A DNA stretch of 26,550 bases, from NCBI GenBank assembly GCA_964629335.1, contig CAZVRH010000014.1:1-26550 (forward strand), written 5' to 3'. Each line of letters starts with the position of its first letter. Position 1 is the first letter of the stretch. The notes under the pieces are model-generated. The model searched no databases. It was given only the letters and a program-made list of their open reading frames with translations, and had not been told where the DNA came from. The translations under genes and the position numbers were made by a program. This DNA comes from CACPJA01 sp964629335. GTDB taxonomy: Bacteria > Pseudomonadota > Gammaproteobacteria > Steroidobacterales > UBA11654. Below are positions 15,702 through 23,426 of this stretch, piece by piece.

Positions 15702-16118
15702 TTACTCGAATGAATGATCTTCAGCAATATCATGGTCAAAGTGTTCACAATCGTTAGGAATAGAGTAATAAGATCCTGAATCTTTGGTGTACATATGAGC
15801 CCCTGGTTCTAAGTCTGCCTGATCTGATATTGTTCCTGCCCAAATAAAAATTCCAGATGATCCCTTTTCTTTAAAAAAAAGACTGGACCCACAGTCTCCA
15901 CAAAACCCTCTTTGAGCATTCTCCGACGAAGCGAACCATTTTAAGTTGTCCGATTTGGAAAAACTGAGCTGAGTTTTATTAATACCAACTGCGGCACAAT
16001 AGTGTCCTCCCCACGACCTGCATTGTTTACAATGACAAAAATAAACCTTACCAATGGAACCAGAAATCTGAAAACTTATTGACTGACAAAGGCAACTTCC
16101 CTTATTGGTTTCTTCCAT
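15702..16118 (-). CDS. GFA-fold (glutathione-dependent formaldehyde-activating-like) zinc protein
   Basis: A 138-residue cytosolic protein of the GFA/CENP-V fold. All zinc-ligand cysteines are present: CLC (9, 11), CHCKQC (28, 30, 33) and CGDCGSSL (73, 76). Characterised relatives bind two zinc ions, but the family label 'formaldehyde-activating' is poorly supported for most members, so the substrate is unknown. It begins six bases after the stop of the large anchored protein and is probably the last gene of that leftward cassette. AAGGCC lies about 11 bases before the ATG. Confidence 0.85.
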   Translation of the reverse strand: MEETNKGSCLCQSISFQISGSIGKVYFCHCKQCRSWGGHYCAAVGINKTQLSFSKSDNLKWFASSENAQRGFCGDCGSSLFFKEKGSSGIFIWAGTISDQADLEPGAHMYTKDSGSYYSIPNDCEHFDHDIAEDHSFE

Positions 16119-16124
16119 GGCAAA

Positions 16125-18428
16125 TTATTGGCCTTCAGCTAGAACAAACTGACCAAGCACTTGGGTTTCAAAAGTTAATGTCTTATTTTCTTCATCAATT
16201 TGTATTTGAAAAATGTCCCTGACCTTAGGAACAGGTTCATAAGACCTATTAATTTCATTAAAAATATAAGGTTTAATATTCTCAGGATCTTTCACTTTAT
16301 TTTGATCATAAGCCAGGGTAATAAGCACTGGTGCATTAAATGTAGTTCTATGAGGACCAAAAAATATTGCTTCTGAAATTGCGTTAGGATGCTTGGGCAT
16401 ATCCTCAGTTGGGCTGACCTTTGCTTGGGTGCCTATGACAGCCGTGAAGTCATCTTTAGATGCATCGAGATAATCCGAGATTTGCTGGTACTCATTAATA
16501 GCTCTAACTGCATTCTCACCCATATTGGGGTTAGGATCTGATGCTGGCCGCCATCTATTTTCCCATTTATAAGATAATGGTTTACCAATTTGAGGATCCC
16601 CTGGTACAGAAATACTGGTACCTTTATGCGGTCCTGAATCAATCTGAACAAAGCCTCCTTGATTAATCGTAATTTCACCCTGAGCTAAAATGTTAATGTC
16701 AAGGTTGGGAAATACGCCAAAACGTTCTAAACCGCCTCGAATTCTATTGCCATAATTAAGGGCTAAATCTTCCATATAATCTTCGAAGGCTTCAGCCAAC
16801 TGCAACCTTGTAAATCCTTCAGGACATTGATTATTGATAGCGGGAACTTGTTCATAATCGCCGACAGCATGATATTTTTCACACCATGTCATTCGATATT
16901 CGCCAGCTCTTATTTCTTCAATACTATTGAGCGGAATATCCCATGTTTCCCTCATATTGGTGATTAGAATCCAAAATGTATAGCCCCAGTGAGACAACAA
17001 AATGACAACTTCCTCTTTATTTTGATCGAGTATTGCATTCTGGATGGTTTCTCTAAGATTCCAATATCTCAAAGGATCATCAGCATAACCTAGTTTATCA
17101 GGACCATATTGAGTGTAAGCAAATAAATTATTTGTCCTAGAATCACTGCTGCCAATCCCTCCTATTTTTTGTGTACTGATGTTATAAACCTTTTCGTTCT
17201 CTTCTAAATAACGCTTAAAACTGAGAAAATTTAAGTACGCATTTTCATGAAAAAACTCATTGATAAAGGGTGTGGCATTAGAAAGAGGACCCACCGGATT
17301 TGCTCCTGGCCAAGGAGCACCAAATGTTGCATAAATAATGGCAACATCATCTTCTGGGTCTATTATCTCTAAGTGTCGTTTAAGATTCTTATGAAGAATA
17401 TAATTATATTCTGGTGTTCTGCCGTACATTCTGACATGACTGAAATCAAAATTATTTTTATCAAAGCCGGCTCTACACAAAGATTGATATGACAGCCTAA
17501 GATCCCAATAATTATTGGCATAAATATTATGATCTGCAATTGGCTTTGTAAGAACTATTTTTCGATAGCCATTCCTTGCAACCCTTGTAATTGTATCCTT
17601 TAAATGATTTGTTAAGGCAGGTGCACTGGAATAGTATCCCTCCCTTACTTCGATTTCATTACCAAAATATTCTTTGATGTAATCCTTAAGAAAAGCATCC
17701 CGTTGTATTTTGTAATGAGGTTTAAAAGCAGACTTTTCAGGGTCCCAACCCATCATGCCAAAAGCTCTAGGCTTATAAGCTTTATCTAGTTCATAAAAAT
17801 CATTTATTCCATTACTTTGATTTATCAAATAGATACCGTCTAAATAATCAATACCGTTTCTAGGGTCTGGGCCGTATTTCCTCGTAATTCCACCAACATA
17901 ATCTTTTAAAGGCAGAACCTTTAAACCCTCAACATCATCAAGACTCAATGATTTAGCACCACCTCCTGCAAAAGGAAAAACCCCAGCTTTATTTTGAACT
18001 ATGGGATCAAATCTTTGTCCATCCTCACTGATTCGATAGGTACCGCGACTATCATAAAATTTTTCAAAACCTTCTACTCTTCGGCCTGCAGCAAAAGGTA
18101 GTCTGGCCATTTCTACCTGATAAGGAAAAGTACCCGCATGCCATTCTGTGCATTTCTGGTCTGGTGATGTAACCCTCACTCCGCCTGAAGTTCTCCAATA
18201 AATATAATCATCGTAAGTCTTATCAAAGCCTATTGGCGTTCCCCATCCACTCATGACAACTATTGGCTTTTCTTTTTCTTTTAGAGATATTGGTTCCCCT
18301 TTATTGTTTAGCAGTATTGCTGGCATGTATTCATTTGCTGGAATATATGTGGTCCTTGCAAAAAAGATTGCCAGAAATAACAGGTATGCACCAAGTGATA
18401 GTAAAAGTGTGTTTTTGACTAAACGCAA
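16125..18428 (-). CDS. large membrane-anchored periplasmic protein of unknown family
   Basis: A 767-residue protein with an N-terminal uncleaved-type anchor (RLVKNTLLLSLGAYLLFLAIFF) and the rest presumably periplasmic. I chose the TTG at 18428 because a perfect AAGGAG lies 6 bases before it; an in-frame TTG at 18446 lacks an SD. I do not recognise the family. Two alpha/beta-like modules can be seen. One begins PIVVMSGWGTPIGFDKTYDDY and includes RKIVLTKPIADHNIY. The second begins VAIIYATFGAPWPG and includes VVILLSHWGYTFWI. Their rhythm faintly recalls chelatase-fold proteins, which is speculation. A C-terminal beta-rich part ends LTFETQVLGQFVLAEGQ, like small adhesion or sandwich domains. It sits between an exported duplicated-fold protein and a GFA protein. 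Confidence 0.75.
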   Translation of the reverse strand: MRLVKNTLLLSLGAYLLFLAIFFARTTYIPANEYMPAILLNNKGEPISLKEKEKPIVVMSGWGTPIGFDKTYDDYIYWRTSGGVRVTSPDQKCTEWHAGTFPYQVEMARLPFAAGRRVEGFEKFYDSRGTYRISEDGQRFDPIVQNKAGVFPFAGGGAKSLSLDDVEGLKVLPLKDYVGGITRKYGPDPRNGIDYLDGIYLINQSNGINDFYELDKAYKPRAFGMMGWDPEKSAFKPHYKIQRDAFLKDYIKEYFGNEIEVREGYYSSAPALTNHLKDTITRVARNGYRKIVLTKPIADHNIYANNYWDLRLSYQSLCRAGFDKNNFDFSHVRMYGRTPEYNYILHKNLKRHLEIIDPEDDVAIIYATFGAPWPGANPVGPLSNATPFINEFFHENAYLNFLSFKRYLEENEKVYNISTQKIGGIGSSDSRTNNLFAYTQYGPDKLGYADDPLRYWNLRETIQNAILDQNKEEVVILLSHWGYTFWILITNMRETWDIPLNSIEEIRAGEYRMTWCEKYHAVGDYEQVPAINNQCPEGFTRLQLAEAFEDYMEDLALNYGNRIRGGLERFGVFPNLDINILAQGEITINQGGFVQIDSGPHKGTSISVPGDPQIGKPLSYKWENRWRPASDPNPNMGENAVRAINEYQQISDYLDASKDDFTAVIGTQAKVSPTEDMPKHPNAISEAIFFGPHRTTFNAPVLITLAYDQNKVKDPENIKPYIFNEINRSYEPVPKVRDIFQIQIDEENKTLTFETQVLGQFVLAEGQ

Positions 18429-18547
18429 ATATCTACTCCTTTTCAATAATACTATGATGAAGATCCAATAATTTCAATTCTGGTATATTGCAGCCAAAAT
18501 ATTATAGTCAAATTAAATAATACTTTGCTATCGAGTATCAGATCGTT

Positions 18548-19234
18548 TTAATCCTGAATCAATATTAGTAGATCATCGGAGTGAGACAATAAGTCCAAGT
18601 CTGCTGAAGACAGCTCTTCCTCGAAAATTTTGTTTATGGCCTTTTGTTTCTTACCAAAGTCTGCAAAATCATCGAAGCCACAATCCATATAATGACCCAT
18701 GCTAGGACCCCAAGCATGTACATATAGGTTACAACCACCAAATGCACGATTAAAAGCGTCAAATAATAAGTTGGCTCTCTCTTGTCTTTCAGCATTTGTC
18801 AGGTAAGGTCCAAATTCCCAATGCATCCAAACTAAATTTGCAGGTGCTGAGGTTAGGTTAACTTCTTGAAGCTCAAGAATGTGATCGGTATGAGATGAAT
18901 AATTTTGTGTTATCCCCATACGGTCTTCATTAGCTGCTGCTGCTTTATGAATCGCATCTAATTGATCAAAATCTGCAAAGAAACAATAAGCGTAAAATGC
19001 CCTCTCGCCTCCGTACCAATGGCGATAGAGTCCACAATCATTGTACCCATCAGCTTCCTGATCTTTTTGAAGTGTCACTAACTCTTTTTCCAGCTCAGCA
19101 GGGTTTTGTCCTGCTGCAATTTCATAAGTTGAAAGCAACATGTAATTATTCTGTATGGCTCCGGCTTCCTCGTGCCCGCTTGAAAAAGCATTCATGGAAT
19201 AGCCCATTAAAATTAATAACAATAAATTCCTCAT
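18548..19234 (-). CDS. exported protein with two tandem ferredoxin-like (ABM/NIPSNAP-type) repeats
   Basis: A 228-residue protein with a cleavable-looking signal peptide (MRNLLLLILMGYSMNAFSSG). The mature part is an internal duplication: about 31-124 and 133-227. In each half the pattern C-x-LY-x-H is followed by a second Cys exactly 17 residues on (Cys67/Cys84 and Cys158/Cys175), then FADF or a similar acidic-aromatic stretch. The strand-helix rhythm resembles dimeric alpha-beta barrel domains, with two copies fused to form a pseudo-dimer. The paired cysteines could form disulfides in the periplasm. The specific family and function are unknown. A strong SD (GGAGAG) precedes the ATG. It follows the isoaspartyl peptidase gene by 50 bases. 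Confidence 0.8.
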   Translation of the reverse strand: MRNLLLLILMGYSMNAFSSGHEEAGAIQNNYMLLSTYEIAAGQNPAELEKELVTLQKDQEADGYNDCGLYRHWYGGERAFYAYCFFADFDQLDAIHKAAAANEDRMGITQNYSSHTDHILELQEVNLTSAPANLVWMHWEFGPYLTNAERQERANLLFDAFNRAFGGCNLYVHAWGPSMGHYMDCGFDDFADFGKKQKAINKIFEEELSSADLDLLSHSDDLLILIQD

Positions 19235-19284
19235 TCTTTCTCTCCGATATAAATGATTTTTGTATTTCAGCTTACACTCAATAA

Positions 19285-20259
19285 TTAATATATAGCAACT
19301 ATCTCATCACCTCTAGAATTCTTATAAGCTCTTGCCATACCATCAGTATTGAAAATCATTGATGCATTACCATGCTTGTCGAGCAGAATCACACCTCCTT
19401 CAATTCCAATTTCAGTCAGTTCATTAATTACCTGATTAGAAGCCTCCTCTGCTGATAAACCTAAATAATCAATCCTTGCACAGATCTCACGAGCCACATT
19501 AAATCTCATAAAATATTCACCGTGACCAGTACCTGAAACTCCGCAAAGACTATTTTGTGCCCATGTACCTGCACCAATAATTGCGGAATCTCCAACTCTT
19601 CCTGGGAGTTTGTTTGATCTCCCTCCCGTCGAAGTTGCAGCGGATATATTTCCATCCTTATCAATCGCCACAGCGCCTACAGTGCTCAATTCTTCTTTTG
19701 ATTTTTGTCTTCTCAGTCTCTCCAGCCTCTCTTTTGAATAGAAATAACTTGGATCAACAACTTCTATACCACTCTCAATAGCAACTTTTTCAGCCCCCTC
19801 GCCGATCATTAAAACATGTTGAGTTTCTTCCATTATGTATCGAGCCAGTTTTATCGGGTTCTTAATGATTGAAACTGAAGCAACCGCACCAGCATCTTGA
19901 AGTTGTCCAGTCATGATTGAAGCGTCCATTTCCTGTTTCTCTTCAGATGTGTAAACAGAACCTCGACCCGCATTAAAAGTGACATCGTCTTCCATAATAA
20001 CAACCGCAGTTTCAACAGCATCAAGACTTGATCCGCCTGATTCAAGAATGGAATATCCAGCATCCATGGCTCTTTTTAGTCCGTCTTGAATCGACTTTAA
20101 TTTTTCTTCAGTCTGATTTCGACTCCAACCCGCACCTCCATGGATAACAATAGCGATATCAGATGGCATAGCTGAATGAACTGAGTCTAAATTGGCTTGG
20201 CTTGCAAACAGCAAATTTGAAAAAGCAAAAAGAATAAAGATGAGACAGCATTTTTTCAT
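19285..20259 (-). CDS. exported isoaspartyl peptidase / L-asparaginase, Ntn-hydrolase type
   Basis: A 324-residue N-terminal-nucleophile hydrolase of the plant-type asparaginase group (IaaA), cleaving beta-aspartyl dipeptides and asparagine after self-cleavage. A signal peptide (MKKCCLIFILFAFSNLLFAS) sends it to the periplasm. Visible motifs: IVIHGGAGW (37-45), FNAGRGSVYT, the nucleophile region STVGAVAID with Thr193, ATSTGG, GRVGDSAIIGAGTWA and SGTGHGEYF. The residue before the nucleophile is Ser192, where the family usually has Gly. It may alter autoprocessing but the rest of the active site is intact. It leads the leftward cassette. No SD is evident before the ATG. Confidence 0.92.
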   Translation of the reverse strand: MKKCCLIFILFAFSNLLFASQANLDSVHSAMPSDIAIVIHGGAGWSRNQTEEKLKSIQDGLKRAMDAGYSILESGGSSLDAVETAVVIMEDDVTFNAGRGSVYTSEEKQEMDASIMTGQLQDAGAVASVSIIKNPIKLARYIMEETQHVLMIGEGAEKVAIESGIEVVDPSYFYSKERLERLRRQKSKEELSTVGAVAIDKDGNISAATSTGGRSNKLPGRVGDSAIIGAGTWAQNSLCGVSGTGHGEYFMRFNVAREICARIDYLGLSAEEASNQVINELTEIGIEGGVILLDKHGNASMIFNTDGMARAYKNSRGDEIVAIY

Positions 20260-20398
20260 TGATTAAATAGTATGTATTTTTGATAAACATAACAATCTCA
20301 GATTAGCTTAATAGAGATGTAATAATGTATTATTTACAAAAATATAATCGAGCACAACTCTGGACAAAGCTAATAAATTTTTTGATATACCGTGGACC

Positions 20399-20998
20399 AT
20401 GGCGCTTTGGGTATTTCCTATTCATCTTTATGCGCTATTAGTTCCCTTCGCACTGATTTCTGCGATCCTTAACCATAGATTGTTGTTGGAAGAAACGATC
20501 TTTAATGTTGATTTACTTTTCCTTGCAAGCGGAATTTTAATTTTAGGAAGTTTATTTGAAATCATCCAAAACCATATTGATCGTTGGTTTATTACAGCAC
20601 AAAGCGCAAGCGGTAATGGCTTCAGTCTAATAGATGGATTGTTCACTTTCTTAATTTTGTTGGGGCAAGCCTTAATCCTTATTGCTCTTGTGGGGCAAAA
20701 TAACTTAATTAAAATGGTTGCAATTGCCTGCGTGATTTCCACACCAATTTTATATTACAAAAGAATGTTTGTTTTCTTTCCCACCAGTCTAATAGGCATC
20801 ATAAATATAATAGCTACTTTTATTATTTTTAAGGATTGGATTATTTTTTTACAATTGATAACTATAGCCTTAACTATCCTTTTCTTTAATCAACTCATAA
20901 AAACCGGTAATCAGTTTTATCACGGTCTGACGACCTTCGCTGCCTCATCAGGAATTTGGTTTCTAGTCATCGTGATAAATAATTCTAGCTATGGATAG
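20399..20998 (+). CDS. multi-pass membrane protein of unknown function
   Basis: A 199-residue, strongly hydrophobic protein with about six membrane helices (for example ALLVPFALISAIL, LLFLASGILILGSLF and FLQLITIALTILFF). A hydrophilic loop with HIDRWFITAQSASGNG lies between helices two and three. I do not recognise the family. Its last eight bases overlap the start of the FAD oxidoreductase, so the two are almost surely co-expressed. The ATG at 20399 has no good SD. The frame stays open upstream to 20348 and could start earlier at a non-AUG codon. Confidence 0.75.
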   Translation: MALWVFPIHLYALLVPFALISAILNHRLLLEETIFNVDLLFLASGILILGSLFEIIQNHIDRWFITAQSASGNGFSLIDGLFTFLILLGQALILIALVGQNNLIKMVAIACVISTPILYYKRMFVFFPTSLIGIINIIATFIIFKDWIIFLQLITIALTILFFNQLIKTGNQFYHGLTTFAASSGIWFLVIVINNSSYG

Positions 20999-22181
20999 AC
21001 GAACTTTCTCAAAGTTTCTTGCTCTAATGATGATCTCATCTCGTCAAGCTCTAGGTGCAACTAAGAAAGAAAAGATAATGGTCATAGGCGCCGGGATTGT
21101 CGGCACCTTAATAGCTTATGAGCTTTCAAAAGCAGGAGCTCAAGTTAGCCTGATTGATAAAGCATTTCCTGGTTCAGCTGCAAGTGGAAATTCCTTTTCT
21201 TGGATAAATGCCACTTATCCAAAAAAGCCCTACGCTTATAATTTATTGTCTCAGCTAGGTATTGACGCCTACAAGAGCTTAGAAACAGAAATGGATTTAA
21301 GAATTCGATGGAGCGGTTCTTACGAATGGTTTACCTCTAAAGAGGATCAAATCAAACTTTTTAAAGAAATAGAAACTTTAAAGAAATACCCAAGATATTC
21401 AGCTGTTGATGTCATAAAAGCAGGCGAAGCAAGAATTTCCGAGCCAAATATCATCTTGAATGATAGTAGTGATATTGTGTTCTCTAAAGCCGATGGTGCC
21501 ATGGATACTGCTCACACCATTGATTTAATGATAAAAAACATTGAGAACCATGGTGGCTCGGTTCTTTATCCATGTGAATTTCAGGGTCTCAATTACAGCA
21601 ATGGAAAATTATCCTCTGTCAAAACATCTATGGGGTCGCTGGAAGCAAGCCAAGCAATTTTTGCTACGGGTATAGATACCGACAACTTATTTTCAAAGAA
21701 CATGATGAATACCTCAAAACCAGGGATCATCATGAGAACCCAACCTACAGACCAAAGATTGAACAAAATTATTGTTGGGCCAGGAGTACATCTTCATCAA
21801 CAAACAGACGGAAGGATAATTTTTGGAGAACAAGCAGGAGCTCCTAGCTCTCACATAGAGAGATTAAGAGAACAACCAAATCAGTTTCCTTCACATGCTT
21901 TTGCTAAAGAACATATTGATCGAATTCTTAATACAGCAAAAATATTTATGAAAAACATAGATGATTTGAAAATCGAGAAAACCTCTATTGGTTGGAGACC
22001 GCTGCCGAAAGATGGAAAACCTATAATCGGAAGACTAGAAGAAACGCCTGATGTATATATTGCTACTATGCACAGCGGGGTAAGTCTTGCAGCCATAGTT
22101 GCAAAGCTTATTTCACAAGAGATTCTGGATGGATCGAAAAATGTGCTCTTGAAAGATTTTAGACCATCCAGATTCAATTGA
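20991..22181 (+). CDS. Tat-exported FAD-dependent oxidoreductase (DadA/glycine oxidase-like)
   Basis: A 396-residue flavoenzyme of the D-amino acid oxidase (DAO) superfamily. The N-terminus MDRRTFSKFLALMMISSRQALGA is a twin-arginine signal, implying export of the folded, FAD-loaded enzyme. The dinucleotide fold follows: IMVIGAGIVG (29-38) with the acidic residue in SLIDKA. The C-terminal FAD segment is GWRPLPKDGKPIIGRLE, then MHSGVSLAAIVAKLI. The substrate cannot be read from sequence; D-amino acid, sarcosine or proline-type amines are typical. The start overlaps the membrane protein gene by 8 bases. Exported DAO enzymes of this type often feed electrons to the quinone pool; whether the upstream membrane protein is its partner is inference. 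Confidence 0.88.
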   Translation: MDRRTFSKFLALMMISSRQALGATKKEKIMVIGAGIVGTLIAYELSKAGAQVSLIDKAFPGSAASGNSFSWINATYPKKPYAYNLLSQLGIDAYKSLETEMDLRIRWSGSYEWFTSKEDQIKLFKEIETLKKYPRYSAVDVIKAGEARISEPNIILNDSSDIVFSKADGAMDTAHTIDLMIKNIENHGGSVLYPCEFQGLNYSNGKLSSVKTSMGSLEASQAIFATGIDTDNLFSKNMMNTSKPGIIMRTQPTDQRLNKIIVGPGVHLHQQTDGRIIFGEQAGAPSSHIERLREQPNQFPSHAFAKEHIDRILNTAKIFMKNIDDLKIEKTSIGWRPLPKDGKPIIGRLEETPDVYIATMHSGVSLAAIVAKLISQEILDGSKNVLLKDFRPSRFN

Positions 22182-22216
22182 TATCTTCTGTTATTACTAT
22201 AAAATTCGAGTCATCA

Positions 22217-22369
22217 ATGAACCAAGATAAAAAATATCTGTTTATTTTCGGCGGAATTGTGCTGATTCCGTTTGTGATATTGTTGCTCTTTAATGGTTGG
22301 GCATTAATTTCATCAATATATTTCCCTGAATATAATCCAGTGGCAGTTATATGTGGTCCACGCGTCTGA
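22217..22369 (+). CDS. 50-residue single-pass membrane protein in the copper-delivery set
   Basis: A 50-codon frame, ATG at 22217, beginning MNQDKKYLFIFGG and carrying one long hydrophobic helix (about residues 7-32) with a short tail (FPEYNPVAVICGPRV) that contains a single Cys. Its TGA overlaps the ATG of the PCu(A)C gene as TGATG, the usual sign of translational coupling. A TTG at 22178 overlapping the FAD-oxidoreductase stop is an alternative start, adding 13 residues. I do not recognise a family. The context suggests a small assembly factor or anchor for cytochrome oxidase copper loading, which is inference. Confidence 0.6.
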   Translation: MNQDKKYLFIFGGIVLIPFVILLLFNGWALISSIYFPEYNPVAVICGPRV

Positions 22370-22806
22370 TGATGCGAAGACAATCATTTTTTTTATATTT
22401 CCTGCTTCTTTTTAGTGATTTAGCAATTGGTGATATTGTAATTAAAAATGCATGGGTGAGAGCAGCTCCGAGCGGATCTAAAATAATGGCTGCTTATATG
22501 ATCATAGATAACCAAACCTCAGAGACAATAACCTCTTCCAAGATAATCGCTAATGGCTTTGAAAAAACTGAAATTCACACGAGTTATGTTGTCGACGAAA
22601 TATCAAAAATGAAGAAGCTGAATAATCTTTCTATCAAAGGAAGCGAATCATTAGCAATGGAGCCAGGCGGTCTGCATTTAATGCTTATTAATCCTGATGG
22701 AGTCCCAAAAAGGAATTCTAACGTTGAAATACTGATGTTTTTTGAAAATGCTAGTACCAGTAAAGTCGTAAGAATTGAAGCTGAGGTAAGGGACCAAACA
22801 TCATAG
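22369..22806 (+). CDS. periplasmic copper chaperone PCu(A)C
   Basis: A 145-residue periplasmic protein of the PCu(A)C family that carries Cu(I) for cytochrome oxidase CuA assembly. The N-terminal signal peptide is MMRRQSFFLYFLLLFSDLAIG. The diagnostic ligand pattern H-x10-M-x21-H-x-M is matched exactly: His in TEIHTS, Met in ISKMKK and the final HLM in GGLHLML. The start at 22369 overlaps the stop of the small membrane protein; a frame-consistent ATG at 22351 would lie inside that gene and places extra residues before the signal peptide. The SCO gene follows directly, the usual functional partner. Confidence 0.92.
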   Translation: MMRRQSFFLYFLLLFSDLAIGDIVIKNAWVRAAPSGSKIMAAYMIIDNQTSETITSSKIIANGFEKTEIHTSYVVDEISKMKKLNNLSIKGSESLAMEPGGLHLMLINPDGVPKRNSNVEILMFFENASTSKVVRIEAEVRDQTS

Positions 22807-22847
22807 AAAACAGAAATAAACTAGTCTTCATATTTGCCGGAATTATT

Positions 22848-23426
22848 TTGGTGTTGATGATTTTCATGATCCAACAAGGTCCGAAATTAATTGAGAAACA
22901 ACCAATACTCCAGACCGGTAAAACACTTAAAAAACCCTTAGAAATTAATGACTTCGAACTGAGAGATCAAAAGAATCATTTGTTCACTAAACATAATCTA
23001 AAAAATCAATTCTCCGTTCTTTTCTTTGGGTACACCAATTGTCCTGACGTATGCCCAACCACCATTTATAAACTTGGACAGATCAAAAAGAACATTACTG
23101 AAGATCTGCCAGATACTAATCTTCAAATGATCTTTATTACCCTTGATCCAGAAAGGGATACTGTAGAACGGCTGGATGAGTATCTTAATTTTTTCGATAC
23201 TTCTATGCTCGGTCTGACTGGAGAAGTTAGTGAAATTGTTAAAGTGTCTTCAAATCTCAGTGTTTTTTTCCAAAGGATCAATAAAGATGGTGGTTATGAC
23301 TTTAATCACACCGCTTCAATTTTCTTAATAAACCCACAAGCTCAACTTAGAGCATCGCTTAGCCCAATAAGCTCTGTAGAGATGCTAGAAAAAGACATAA
23401 AGTTATTGGTTAAAAAGTCAGATTAG
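22848..23426 (+). CDS. SCO1/SenC/PrrC-family copper metallochaperone
   Basis: Thioredoxin-fold protein that inserts copper into, or reduces cysteines of, the CuA site of cytochrome oxidase, on the periplasmic face. The CxxxC motif is in GYTNCPDVCPTT (Cys65, Cys69) and the third ligand is His154 in DFNHTAS, so copper binding is intact. The given start (TTG 22848) cuts the membrane anchor in half. The open frame continues upstream to 22785 and encodes NRNKLVFIFAGIILVLMIFM, a complete anchor, but has no ATG, GTG or TTG before 22848. ATC at 22800 or ATA at 22803, overlapping the PCu(A)C stop and preceded by a TAAGGGA SD, is the likely true start. It is convergent with, and overlaps by 9 bases, the next gene. 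Confidence 0.92.
   Translation: MVLMIFMIQQGPKLIEKQPILQTGKTLKKPLEINDFELRDQKNHLFTKHNLKNQFSVLFFGYTNCPDVCPTTIYKLGQIKKNITEDLPDTNLQMIFITLDPERDTVERLDEYLNFFDTSMLGLTGEVSEIVKVSSNLSVFFQRINKDGGYDFNHTASIFLINPQAQLRASLSPISSVEMLEKDIKLLVKKSD

Noticed and set aside
20325..20448. A 38-to-40-codon ORF starting ATG at 20325 in another frame, or a frameshift into the membrane protein
   Set aside because: No SD and no sign of family similarity; the 20399 frame already gives a complete hydrophobic protein.
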